Below are positions 1 through 6,600 of a stretch of DNA of 10,055 nt, piece by piece (positions within the stretch are counted from its first letter, which is position 1; the number at the start of each line of letters is the position of its first letter). Source of the DNA: an uncultured Eubacteriales bacterium (lineage in GTDB: Bacteria; Bacillota; Clostridia; Oscillospirales; Acutalibacteraceae); contig ONVG01000041.1 in NCBI GenBank assembly GCA_900321195.1, forward strand, positions 1-10,055. Direction: 5' to 3'. The position numbers and the translations under genes were made by a program. The notes beneath the pieces are model-generated. The model was not told the origin of the DNA, ran no database searches, and saw only the letters and a list, made by a program, of their open reading frames with translations.

Positions 1-6
1 AAACTA

Positions 7-35
7 TTGACAACGATTTTTTTTTGGTTTAAAAT
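7..35 (+). promoter_or_regulatory. sigma-A promoter of the T-box/trpB2 unit
   Basis: A perfect -35 box TTGACA (7-12) is followed after 17 nt by a -10 box TAAAAT (30-35), one change from consensus. Transcription would begin near 42, just before the T-box leader. The match and spacing are seen directly; activity is inferred. Confidence 0.8.
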
Positions 36-41
36 ATCCTT

Positions 42-311
42 AAACCGTTGAGGAAGAGTGAGTAGATCTTGTGAAACTCCCTTAAAGCGAGCCGCAGAGG
101 GTGAGAGTGCGGCAGAGAGAGCTTGTATCGAATGGACTTCTGAGGGCGAACAGAAATGTATTTACTACAGAGTATGCAAGACGGAATGACCTCCGTAAAC
201 ATGGTCGGCGTATGACAGTACGCTTGAGAGGATACAAAAAAATTGTATCAAGCAGGGTGGCACCGCAGGAATTTCCTGTCCCGGCAGTAATGTCGGGACA
301 GTTTTTGTTTT
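42..311 (+). promoter_or_regulatory. T-box riboswitch leader, tRNA-Trp specific
   Basis: This leader RNA senses uncharged tRNA and controls premature termination ahead of the tryptophan synthase gene. The conserved T-box core AGGGTGGCACCGC lies at 254-266, just before an intrinsic terminator, which is the classic layout. Stem I is recognisable: a distal hairpin pairs GCCGCA (91-96) with TGCGGC (108-113) around a GAGGGTGAGAG-type loop. The specifier loop then reads GAA-TGG-A with the putative specifier TGG at 133-135. A Trp codon there agrees with the trpB gene downstream. The specifier is assigned by position and by agreement with the regulated gene; the leader was not folded by computer. Uncharged tRNA-Trp should favour the antiterminator built on the T-box core and allow read-through. 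Confidence 0.93.
276..311 (+). terminator. T-box regulated intrinsic terminator
   Basis: CTGTCCCG (276-283) pairs perfectly with CGGGACAG (294-301) around a 10-nt loop, followed by TTTTTG and a further T run. It sits directly after the T-box core, so the antiterminator and terminator are mutually exclusive. It is the off-state of the Trp switch. Confidence 0.9.
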
Positions 312-326
312 TACGGAGGAATTTCT

Positions 327-353
327 ATGAAATTATTTACAAAACGATGGTGA
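327..353 (+). CDS. candidate leader peptide MKLFTKRW
   Basis: A perfect GGAGG (315-319) stands 7 nt before an ATG that opens an eight-codon frame, MKLFTKRW, then TGA. It lies between the T-box terminator and trpB2, and its last sense codon is TGG (348-350). An SD this good on a tiny frame ending in Trp, upstream of a tryptophan gene, suggests a leader peptide whose translation or stalling reports charged tRNA-Trp or free Trp, in the manner of attenuation or TnaC-type leaders. No clear second terminator hairpin is visible in 354-420, so any such mechanism would have to act otherwise, for example on translation or mRNA stability. It could also be chance or a decayed gene start. Confidence 0.4.
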   Translation: MKLFTKRW

Positions 354-429
354 TACCTGATAAAAGCATATTTTCATTACGGGCATTATTAAAAATCAAA
401 ATATAAATATTAAAAAGGAGATAATGACA

Positions 430-1803
430 ATGAGCGAAAACAAAATTCCCTACAAAATTTATCTTGATGAATCGGAGATACCTTCCGCATGGTATAATTT
501 AAGAGCAGATATGAAAAATAAGCCTGCTCCTCTTCTTGACCCCGGCACACACAAGCCGCTTAATGCAGAACAGCTTGGAGTTGTTTTCTGTGACGAACTT
601 GTAGCTCAGGAGCTTGACGATACTACTCCCTATATCGAAATACCGCAGGAAATAAGAGATTTCTACAAGATGTACCGTCCGTCACCGCTTGTTCGTGCAT
701 ACTGTCTTGAAAAGGCTCTCGGCACACCTGCAAAGATATACTACAAATTCGAGGGCAACAACACAAGCGGCAGCCATAAGCTCAACTCAGCTATCGCTCA
801 GGCATATTATGCAAAGAAGCAGGGACTTAAAGGCGTTACAACAGAAACAGGCGCAGGTCAGTGGGGTACGGCGCTTTCAATGGCTTGTGCATACTTCGGA
901 CTTGACTGTAAAGTATTCATGGTAAAGGTAAGCTATGAGCAGAAGCCTTTCAGACGTGAAGTTATGCGTACCTACGGCGCAGATGTTACTCCTTCTCCTT
1001 CAACTACAACAAATGTCGGCAGAAAGATACTCGAAGCTCATCCCGGAACAACAGGAAGTCTCGGCTGCGCTATTTCTGAAGCAGTTGAGGTTGCAACTTC
1101 AAATCCCGGATACCGTTATGTTCTCGGCTCTGTTCTCAATCAGGTACTTCTTCATCAGTCTGTTATCGGTCTTGAAGCAAAGGCTGCGCTGGACAAGTAT
1201 AATGTAAAGCCTGATATAATCATCGGCTGCGCAGGCGGCGGTTCAAACCTCGGCGGTCTTATCTCTCCGTTCATGGGAGAAAAGCTCAGAGGCGAAAAGG
1301 ATTATCGTTTCATCGCTGTTGAGCCTGCATCTTGCCCAAGCTTTACAAGAGGTAAGTTTGCATACGACTTCTGCGATACAGGAATGATATGTCCTCTCGC
1401 AAAGATGTACACACTCGGTTCAGGATTTATCCCGTCAGCAAACCATGCAGGCGGTCTCAGATTCCACGGCATGTCATCAACTCTCAGCCAGCTCTATCAT
1501 GACGGATTTATGGAGGCTGTCGCAGTTGAGCAGACATCAGTATTCGCAGCAGCAGAGCAGTTCGCAAGAGTTGAAGGCGTACTTCCTGCTCCGGAAAGCT
1601 CACACGCTATCAGAGTTGCTATCGATGAAGCGCTCAAGTGCAAGGAAACAGGCGAAGAAAAGACTATTCTCTTCGGACTTACAGGCACAGGCTACTTTGA
1701 TATGACTGCATACGAGAAATTCAATGACGGTGTAATGACAGACTATATCCCGACAGATGAAGAGCTTGCAGCAAGCATAAATGCACTTCCAAAGGTAGAA
1801 TGA
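430..1803 (+). CDS. trpB: tryptophan synthase beta chain, TrpB2-type
   Basis: This PLP enzyme condenses indole with L-serine to give tryptophan in the cytosol; some TrpB2 enzymes are reported to prefer O-phosphoserine. Residues are numbered from ATG 430. The PLP Schiff-base lysine is K117 in SGSHKLNSA, the catalytic-site glutamate is E139 in ETGAGQWG, and the cofactor phosphate loop is GCAGGGSN (about 266-273). At 457 residues with a long N-terminal extension it fits the longer TrpB2 (TrpB-like) subfamily rather than the roughly 400-residue TrpB1. ATG 430 is preferred over the in-frame ATG 424 because AAGGAG (415-420) is 9 nt from 430 but only 3 nt from 424. No trpA or other trp gene adjoins it, so it appears to act alone, perhaps in indole salvage or with a distant TrpA. 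It is controlled by the Trp-specific T-box. Confidence 0.93.
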   Translation: MSENKIPYKIYLDESEIPSAWYNLRADMKNKPAPLLDPGTHKPLNAEQLGVVFCDELVAQELDDTTPYIEIPQEIRDFYKMYRPSPLVRAYCLEKALGTPAKIYYKFEGNNTSGSHKLNSAIAQAYYAKKQGLKGVTTETGAGQWGTALSMACAYFGLDCKVFMVKVSYEQKPFRREVMRTYGADVTPSPSTTTNVGRKILEAHPGTTGSLGCAISEAVEVATSNPGYRYVLGSVLNQVLLHQSVIGLEAKAALDKYNVKPDIIIGCAGGGSNLGGLISPFMGEKLRGEKDYRFIAVEPASCPSFTRGKFAYDFCDTGMICPLAKMYTLGSGFIPSANHAGGLRFHGMSSTLSQLYHDGFMEAVAVEQTSVFAAAEQFARVEGVLPAPESSHAIRVAIDEALKCKETGEEKTILFGLTGTGYFDMTAYEKFNDGVMTDYIPTDEELAASINALPKVE

Positions 1804-1846
1804 TACCATTAATTGAATGATCCCCTTAATTCACCTCACCTCATAT

Positions 1847-1891
1847 AAACAGCAGCGGCAGACTTGCATATCAGGTCTGCCGCTGCTGTTT
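1847..1891 (+). terminator. terminator after trpB2
   Basis: A 17-bp perfect stem pairs 1847-1863 (AAACAGCAGCGGCAGAC) with 1875-1891 around an 11-nt loop and ends in TTT. The long GC-rich stem makes termination likely despite the short T tract. The mirrored AAA/TTT ends would let it work in both directions. The next 105 bases (1892-1996) hold nothing recognisable before the following promoter. Confidence 0.8.
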
Positions 1892-1996
1892 CCTGCGAAA
1901 AAATACAATACATGGTGAGCTGTTGATTTTTGTCTGAATTGCACAATATACTTTTATATTTTCGTGCATCTGCTCTGATAAATTCGAGTATAAATA

Positions 1997-2025
1997 TTGA
2001 CACTTATTTTTTGTAATGATATAAT
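1997..2025 (+). promoter_or_regulatory. consensus promoter of the DUF4870-ilvBNC unit
   Basis: A perfect -35 TTGACA (1997-2002), a 17-nt spacer and a perfect -10 TATAAT (2020-2025) give a full sigma-A consensus promoter. Transcription would start near 2032, leaving a leader of only about 55 nt. No T-box, leader peptide or attenuator hairpin fits in that leader. Confidence 0.88.
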
Positions 2026-2086
2026 AAATGCTATGCAGATATAAGGGATAATGTATTATATTCCGATTTTATGGAGATGATCATAT

Positions 2087-2476
2087 ATGTCAGATTTTGA
2101 AGATAAAGTAAATAAGTTTTTTGATACAGAGGATGATACGGCCATGTTCGATCCCGATGATATAGAGCAGAACAAGATGACAGCTCTGTTCTCATATCTT
2201 TCATGGCTCGTGATAATACCGATATTGACTGCGCCGAATTCAAATTATGCGCGCTTCCATGCAAATCAGGGACTTATACTTGCAATAGTAGAGGTCGTTC
2301 TGGGTGTATTTTTCTCTTTGATGAGCTTTATGCCGTTTGTTGGATGGATATTTGCATTGATGTCTATTCCTGTAAGTCTTTTCTGTTTCGGACTGTCTAT
2401 ATTCGGGATAATAAATGCTGTTAACGGAAAGGCTAAAAAGCTTCCTTTGGTAGGAAATATAATTATTCTTAAATAA
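2087..2476 (+). CDS. small DUF4870/Tic20-like membrane protein
   Basis: This 129-residue integral membrane protein has an acidic cytosolic N-terminus (about 1-28) and three hydrophobic segments near 31-48, 62-80 and 84-110. The motif RFHANQG (56-62), followed by a hydrophobic stretch and a C-terminal GIINAVNGKAKKLP, is characteristic of the DUF4870 (Tic20-like fold) family, whose members have no settled function. GGAG (2073-2076) stands 10 nt before the ATG. The gene is first behind a consensus promoter. Only 32 nt with no terminator separate it from ilvB, so the two are probably co-transcribed. A direct link to branched-chain amino acid synthesis is not shown; the shared promoter is the only hint. 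Confidence 0.85.
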   Translation: MSDFEDKVNKFFDTEDDTAMFDPDDIEQNKMTALFSYLSWLVIIPILTAPNSNYARFHANQGLILAIVEVVLGVFFSLMSFMPFVGWIFALMSIPVSLFCFGLSIFGIINAVNGKAKKLPLVGNIIILK

Positions 2477-2508
2477 AAATAAAAAATCAATGACAGAGGG
2501 GGAGTTCT

Positions 2509-4128
2509 GTGATAAGCGGTGCTGAAATAATGGTAAAATGTCTTGAAAAGGAGGGCGTAAAGCTTCTTTTCGGTTATCCGGGCGCGGTCATATGTCCGTT
2601 TTTCGATAAGCTCGGTGAGACCGATATCAAGGCGGTGCTCGTAAGACAGGAACAAAATGCGGCTCATGCTGCAAGCGGATATGCAAGGGCACTTTCAACA
2701 GTCGGCGTCTGTGTCGCAACATCCGGTCCCGGCGCTTTGAATATGATAACAGGTATCGCAACAGCTTATATGGACTCTATTCCGCTCATTGCTATAACAG
2801 GTCAGGTAAAGAGCGACCTGCTCGGCAGAGATGTATTCCAGGAGGCAGATATTACAGGTGCGTGTGAATCCTTCGTAAAGCACAGCTATCTTGTAAAGAA
2901 TACCGCAGAGCTTCCAAAGGTTTTCAAGGAGGCTTTCCATATAGCTTCTACAGGCCGTCCGGGTCCTGTGCTTATTGATGTTCCTGTTGATGTGCAGACA
3001 GGCGAGGTAGAAAGCTTTGAATATCCCGAAAAGGTAAATATAATAAGCTACAAGCCGAGTGTACAGGGTCATCCCATGCAGATAAAAAGAGCGCTTGAAA
3101 TGATAAGCGAATCCAAAAAGCCTGTTATATGTGCAGGCGGCGGTGTTCTTACCTCAGGCGCTAAACCGAAATTCCGTGAGTTTATCGAGAGGACGGGAAT
3201 ACCTGTTGTTTCAACAATGATGGGTATAGGAATAATGCCCTCCGACGACCCGCAGTATGTAGGTATGCTTGGCTCACACGGCAGAAAAGCTGCAAACATC
3301 ACTGTCCACAACGCAGACCTTGTTATACTTTGCGGCGCAAGGGTAGGCGACAGGGCTGTAGCGTCACCTGATCAGGTGGTTGAGCATGCAAATGTAATAC
3401 ACATAGATATAGACCCGGCTGAGATAGGCAAAAACATGAAAACATCTATCCCGATAGTCGGTGACATGAGAAATGTTCTTGGTCAGCTTCTCAAGGAGAT
3501 AAATTATACGACTCCTGATGAATGGAAGCAGCAGGTAGCCGAGTGGAAAAGGGAATACGAGCCTGTTCCGCAGATATTTGACGGCTATGTTGAGCCTAAG
3601 AGCTTTATTGCCGAGCTTTCGGGCATGGTTCATTCAAAGGCTATAATGTGCGCCGATGTCGGACAGAATCAGATATGGTGCGCTAATAACTGCCGTCTGC
3701 GTGACGGACGCTTCTTTACATCGGGCGGTATGGGAACGATGGGATATTCCGTTCCGGCGGCTGTCGGAGCAAAGCTTGCAAGACCGTCGAGAGATGTTAT
3801 CGCTGTATGCGGTGACGGTTCTTTCCAGATGTCCATGAATGAGCTGGCAACTATTGCAGTAGAAAAGCTCAATGTAAAGATAATAGTTATGAGAAATACC
3901 ACTCTTGGTATGGTTCATGAATTGCAGGATAAGTTCTACGGCAGCAGATACGAGGTAACGGAAATACATGATGTTCCCGATTTCGTAAAGCTTGCTCAGT
4001 CCTACGGCATAGACTCCGCATGTGCGTCAAGCAATGAGGAAGCGCTTAAATATGCCCGTGAGATGCTGAAAAGCGATAAGCCCTTTGTGCTTGTATGCAA
4101 TGTAAACCCGAAAACAACATCTGTATAA
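2509..4128 (+). CDS. ilvB: acetolactate synthase large (catalytic) subunit
   Basis: This subunit performs the first common step of valine, leucine and isoleucine synthesis. It joins two pyruvates to acetolactate, or pyruvate and 2-oxobutyrate to acetohydroxybutyrate, using thiamine diphosphate, Mg2+ and FAD. The N-terminal ThDP domain carries FGYPGAVI (21-28) and the cofactor-activating glutamate E48 in RQEQNAAHAASGYAR. The C-terminal ThDP domain has GDG with metal ligand D436 and, 27 residues on, N463. The usual NN pair at that site is RN here (MRNTTLGMV), but the ligand asparagine is kept. Its 539 residues are slightly short for the family. The GTG start is chosen because the conserved ISGAEI segment precedes the first ATG (2530) and a GAGGGGGAG ribosome site lies just upstream. 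The stop codon overlaps the SD of ilvN. Confidence 0.96.
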   Translation: MISGAEIMVKCLEKEGVKLLFGYPGAVICPFFDKLGETDIKAVLVRQEQNAAHAASGYARALSTVGVCVATSGPGALNMITGIATAYMDSIPLIAITGQVKSDLLGRDVFQEADITGACESFVKHSYLVKNTAELPKVFKEAFHIASTGRPGPVLIDVPVDVQTGEVESFEYPEKVNIISYKPSVQGHPMQIKRALEMISESKKPVICAGGGVLTSGAKPKFREFIERTGIPVVSTMMGIGIMPSDDPQYVGMLGSHGRKAANITVHNADLVILCGARVGDRAVASPDQVVEHANVIHIDIDPAEIGKNMKTSIPIVGDMRNVLGQLLKEINYTTPDEWKQQVAEWKREYEPVPQIFDGYVEPKSFIAELSGMVHSKAIMCADVGQNQIWCANNCRLRDGRFFTSGGMGTMGYSVPAAVGAKLARPSRDVIAVCGDGSFQMSMNELATIAVEKLNVKIIVMRNTTLGMVHELQDKFYGSRYEVTEIHDVPDFVKLAQSYGIDSACASSNEEALKYAREMLKSDKPFVLVCNVNPKTTSV

Positions 4129-4141
4129 GGAGGACACCGAG

Positions 4142-4630
4142 ATGAAATATACACTTTCTGTACTCGTTGAAAATCACCCCGGAGTTTTGTCCAAGGTATC
4201 AGGTCTGTTTTCAAGAAGAGCCTTCAATATAGACAGTCTTGCTGTCGGCATCACAGAGGATCCGAATATTTCAAGGATAACGATCGTAGCCGACGGTGAT
4301 GAATATGTTGTAGAACAGCTTGAAAAGCAGCTCAATAAGATAATACCGGTAATAAAGGTAAGGACTCTTTCACCGGGAACATTCATAAGCAGGGAGCTTT
4401 CACTTATCAAGGTGAGCTGTCCCGCAAAGCAAAGACTCGACATTATGAAAATAGCCGAGCTTATGGACGCAAAGATAGTTGATGTTTCTATAAACACAAT
4501 GACTTTGCAGTTTGCAGATACGCTTGAGCGTTTTGAAACGCTTACGGATCTTTTAAGACCGTATGGTATCCGTGAGATCGTCAGGACAGGAACTGTCGCT
4601 ATTGAAAAAGACAGCGCCCTTCGCAAATGA
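4142..4630 (+). CDS. ilvN: acetolactate synthase small (regulatory) subunit
   Basis: This is the regulatory partner of IlvB, which it stimulates and makes sensitive to valine-type feedback. An N-terminal ACT domain occupies about residues 2-75, starting YTLSVLVENHPGVLSKVSGLFSRR and including the FNIDSLAVG segment. A C-terminal small-subunit domain (about 80-158) contains ELSLIKV and ends near RTGTVAIEKD. The 162 residues match full-length bacterial small subunits. AAGGAGG (4127-4133) overlaps the ilvB stop codon and lies 8 nt from the ATG, which suggests coupled, balanced translation of the two subunits. The gene is often named ilvN or ilvH; the sequence alone does not decide which. Confidence 0.96.
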   Translation: MKYTLSVLVENHPGVLSKVSGLFSRRAFNIDSLAVGITEDPNISRITIVADGDEYVVEQLEKQLNKIIPVIKVRTLSPGTFISRELSLIKVSCPAKQRLDIMKIAELMDAKIVDVSINTMTLQFADTLERFETLTDLLRPYGIREIVRTGTVAIEKDSALRK

Positions 4631-4704
4631 CGGTCTAACGAATTTCATAAATATAGCCGCACATATAAAGCGGCAGATAAAAATGTACTATGGAGGAAAC
4701 AAAA

Positions 4705-5715
4705 ATGCCAAAGATCTATTATGAAAAGGATTGTGACATCAATCAGCTCAAAGGAAAGACAGTTGCCATTATCGGTTACGGCAGCCAGGGACACGCTCAT
4801 GCTCTTAATCTTCGTGACAGCGGCGTAAACGTTATCATCGGACTTTACAAGGGCAGCAGACGCTGGGATCATGTTAAGGAGCTTGGCTTCGAGGTTTATA
4901 CAACAGCTGAGGCTACACAGAAGGCTGACATCATCATGATACTTACTCCCGATGAGAAGCAGGCTGATATCTTCAAGAATGATATAGCTCCTAACCTTAC
5001 AGAAGGCAAGGCTATCGCATTTGCACACGGTTTCAACATCCACTTCAAGCAGATAGTTCCGCCTTCAAACGTTGACGTATTCATGATCGCACCTAAGGCT
5101 CCGGGTCACACAGTACGTTCAGAGTATGTTGAGGGTAAGGGTACACCTGCACTCGTTGCTGTATATCAGGACGCTACAGGTCACTGCCTTGACATAGCTC
5201 TTGCATACGGCGCAGGTATCGGCGCAGCTCGTGCAGCAGTTATGGAAACAACATTCCGTATCGAGACAGAAACAGACCTCTTCGGTGAGCAGGCTGTTCT
5301 TTGCGGCGGTGTTACAGCTCTTATGCAGGCAGGCTTTGAAACACTCGTTGAAGCAGGCTATGCACCTGAGAACGCATATTTTGAGTGTATCCATGAGATG
5401 AAGCTCATTGTTGACCTTATCTATACAGGCGGCTTCTCAATGATGAGATATTCAATTTCCGATACAGCAGAGTTCGGCGACTACGAGACAGGCAAGAGGA
5501 TCATCACAGACGCTACAAAGGCAGAGATGAAGAAGGTACTTTCCGAGATACAGGACGGTACATTTGCTACAAAGTGGATCGCAGAGAACAAGAACGGCAG
5601 AGCACATTTCAATGCTACAAGAGCTTTGAAGGCAGAGCATCAGCTTGAGAAGGTCGGCAAAGAGATCCGCAAGATGTATGCTTGGAACGCTACAGAAAAG
5701 AAGTACGAGGACTAA
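4705..5715 (+). CDS. ilvC: ketol-acid reductoisomerase, class I
   Basis: This enzyme converts acetolactate or acetohydroxybutyrate to the dihydroxy acid by Mg2+-dependent alkyl migration and NAD(P)H reduction, the step after IlvBN. Numbering from ATG 4705, the Rossmann nucleotide-binding loop is GYGSQG (24-29), with the cofactor-specificity stretch LYKGSRRW at 47-54. The metal ligands are D191 and E195 in DLFGEQAVLCGG, and the C-terminal helical domain contains HEMKLIVDLIYTGG. The length of 336 residues is typical of the short class I form. The in-frame ATG 4690 is rejected because it overlaps the SD itself (GGAGG 4692-4696), which is 8 nt from 4705. The 74-nt gap after ilvN holds a small hairpin, GCCGC (4656-4660)/GCGGC (4670-4674), without a T run. 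Codons are more regular than in ilvB, consistent with high expression. Confidence 0.97.
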   Translation: MPKIYYEKDCDINQLKGKTVAIIGYGSQGHAHALNLRDSGVNVIIGLYKGSRRWDHVKELGFEVYTTAEATQKADIIMILTPDEKQADIFKNDIAPNLTEGKAIAFAHGFNIHFKQIVPPSNVDVFMIAPKAPGHTVRSEYVEGKGTPALVAVYQDATGHCLDIALAYGAGIGAARAAVMETTFRIETETDLFGEQAVLCGGVTALMQAGFETLVEAGYAPENAYFECIHEMKLIVDLIYTGGFSMMRYSISDTAEFGDYETGKRIITDATKAEMKKVLSEIQDGTFATKWIAENKNGRAHFNATRALKAEHQLEKVGKEIRKMYAWNATEKKYED

Positions 5716-5738
5716 GCGAAAGCTAATGTCTGTAAATT

Positions 5739-5770
5739 ACAGGTATGGCGTAATGCCATGCCTGTTTTTT
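5739..5770 (+). terminator. terminator after ilvC
   Basis: ACAGGTATGGC (5739-5749) pairs with GCCATGCCTGT (5755-5765), 11 bp with one wobble, around a 5-nt loop and followed by five T. It ends the ilv unit. Confidence 0.9.
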
Positions 5771-5791
5771 ATTTGTAAACATGTCAAAAAA

Positions 5792-5820
5792 CGGAGACGC
5801 TTTGTGCGCCTCCGCTTTTT
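5792..5820. terminator. second, bidirectional terminator
   Basis: CGGAGACGC (5792-5800) pairs with GCGCCTCCG (5806-5814) with a single A-C mismatch. T5 follows at 5816-5820 on the plus strand, and on the minus strand the stem is followed by the complement of the A run at 5786-5791. It can back up ilvC termination and also end the minus-strand transcript entering from the promoter at 6198-6226. Confidence 0.75.
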
Positions 5821-5884
5821 GTGTTTTGTGTGAAACTTATATAAGGAGAATAATCTCTTGTAATAAAAAATAGTGTGTCTTATG

Positions 5885-6064
5885 CTGTATTGTTGTGAAA
5901 AATAAAGTTTGATTGTAGTACGTTTTATTCTGTATTGCTGTGAAAAATAAAGTTTGATTGTAGTACGTTTTATTCTGTATTATTGTAAAAAATAATCTTG
6001 GAATATAGTATGTTTTATTTTGTGATGTTGTGAAAAATAAACTTGATGTGTACTGAGTTTTGTA
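5885..6064 (-). repeat. four tandem 45-bp direct repeats
   Basis: The units are 5885-5929, 5930-5974, 5975-6019 and 6020-6064. The first two differ at one base (tgttg versus tgctg); the third and fourth are diverged but keep the same length and register. Each unit is exactly 15 codons, so one minus-strand frame stays open and reads NKTYYNQTLFFTTIQ, NKTYYNQTLFFTAIQ, NKTYYIPRLFFTIIQ and YKTQYTSSLFFTTSQ, with conserved K-T, L-F-F-T and Q. No spacers separate the units, so this is not a CRISPR array. Confidence 0.9.
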
Positions 6065-6197
6065 TTGTGTTTTGTGATATATCTTTGACGATGGGGATGT
6101 ACTGTTTGCCTATGAGGATCTTATCATCCTCCCTTTTTAAAAATGTTTTTGTTGTGATTACTTAGTTAATGTGTTGTGTCATTAACTCTGTGACTAT

Positions 6198-6226
6198 ATA
6201 ATAATACAAGTGTTCGTGTTTGTCAA
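6198..6226 (-). promoter_or_regulatory. minus-strand promoter facing the 45-bp repeats
   Basis: Read on the minus strand, a perfect TTGACA (6226-6221) is followed after 17 nt by TATTAT (6203-6198), one change from consensus. The start would be near 6191. No plus- or minus-strand gene is recognised immediately downstream, so its product is the repeat-bearing transcript. Confidence 0.65.
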
Positions 6227-6343
6227 CGCTTTTTTGATAAAAATATTATGTCTGCTTATATTTTGGTTGTTTTGACGTGATATTTATATGATACAAGATA
6301 GAATATGTATATAATAAGCAAATGTCAATGACCTGAATATGCC

Positions 6344-6375
6344 AAAAACGGATACGCCCGCAAGCGTATCCGTTT
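6344..6375 (-). terminator. terminator of the DUF378 gene
   Basis: AAACGGATACGC (6346-6357) and GCGTATCCGTTT (6364-6375) form a perfect 12-bp stem with a 6-nt loop. On the minus strand it is followed by five T (6348-6344, partly in the stem) just after the DUF378 stop codon. Confidence 0.88.
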
Positions 6376-6378
6376 GAG

Positions 6379-6591
6379 TCATGCAGACAATGAGGGTGTA
6401 CCTTCTCTTTCTCTGAAAAGAAGTGATATACACCATATTGCCGAAAGCGCTACAAGGGTGTATATGATCCTGCTTATTATACCTGTCTGACCGCCACATA
6501 TCCATGCAACTATGTCAAACTGGAAAACTCCTACTGCACCCCAGTTGAGTCCGCCGATAATGAGCAGTATCAATGCAAGCCTGTCAAGCAT
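6379..6591 (-). CDS. DUF378 small membrane protein
   Basis: The product is a 70-residue, two-helix membrane protein. It begins MLDRLALILLIIGGLNWG, the typical opening of DUF378 (YuzA-like) proteins, whose role is unknown. Hydrophobic segments span about residues 4-22 and 39-58, and a short charged, probably cytosolic tail follows (FREREGTPSLSA). Two adjacent ATG codons (6594 and 6591) are possible starts. The SD GGGAGG (6604-6599, minus) is 7 nt from the second and only 4 nt from the first, so the second is preferred. It is a single-gene unit with its own terminator. Its 5' region is unusually structured, and the upstream strand of that structure can pair over part of the SD. Confidence 0.85.
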   Translation of the reverse strand: MLDRLALILLIIGGLNWGAVGVFQFDIVAWICGGQTGIISRIIYTLVALSAIWCISLLFREREGTPSLSA

Positions 6592-6600
6592 CATATTACC

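Larger units (their letters stand above)
5787..6191 (-). ncRNA. candidate 400-nt minus-strand transcript with 45-nt repeats
   Basis: No recognised gene lies here, but a good minus-strand promoter (6226-6198) and the two-way terminator at 5792-5820 bracket about 400 nt, so a discrete RNA is likely. Its 5' part holds a small hairpin, GAGGAT (6114-6119)/ATCCTC (6126-6131), next to an SD-like AAGGGAGG (6135-6128, minus). Its 3' part is the 45-bp repeat array. Two minus-strand frames deserve note. One is open from 6109 to 5837 (91 codons) and spells the repeats, but has no normal start and an amber codon after the nearest ATG (6127). The other runs 6161-6015 and contains DDKILIGKQYIPIVKDIS, with host-like codons, but also lacks a start. 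The region may be a small RNA, a decayed small gene or an unrecognised peptide gene. Confidence 0.4.

Noticed and set aside
101..406. Open frame of 101 codons at the left end
   Set aside because: It runs through the T-box core, the terminator and the leader, has no ribosome site, and the RNA signals explain the sequence fully.
2266..2667. Minus-strand frame of 133 codons opposite the DUF4870 and ilvB genes
   Set aside because: It is a shadow of two well-supported plus-strand genes and has no family features.
4174..4626. Minus-strand frame of 150 codons opposite ilvN
   Set aside because: ilvN is certain on the plus strand and the antisense frame follows from its codon pattern.
4656..4674. 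Attenuator between ilvN and ilvC
   Set aside because: The hairpin has only 5 bp and no T run, so it is more likely a neutral or mRNA-processing structure.
5885..6064. CRISPR array
   Set aside because: The 45-bp units abut directly with no unique spacers and diverge along their whole length; no cas genes are present.
6284..6505. Second minus-strand frame overlapping the DUF378 gene
   Set aside because: It reads through the DUF378 terminator hairpin and lacks a ribosome site; the DUF378 frame is recognisable.
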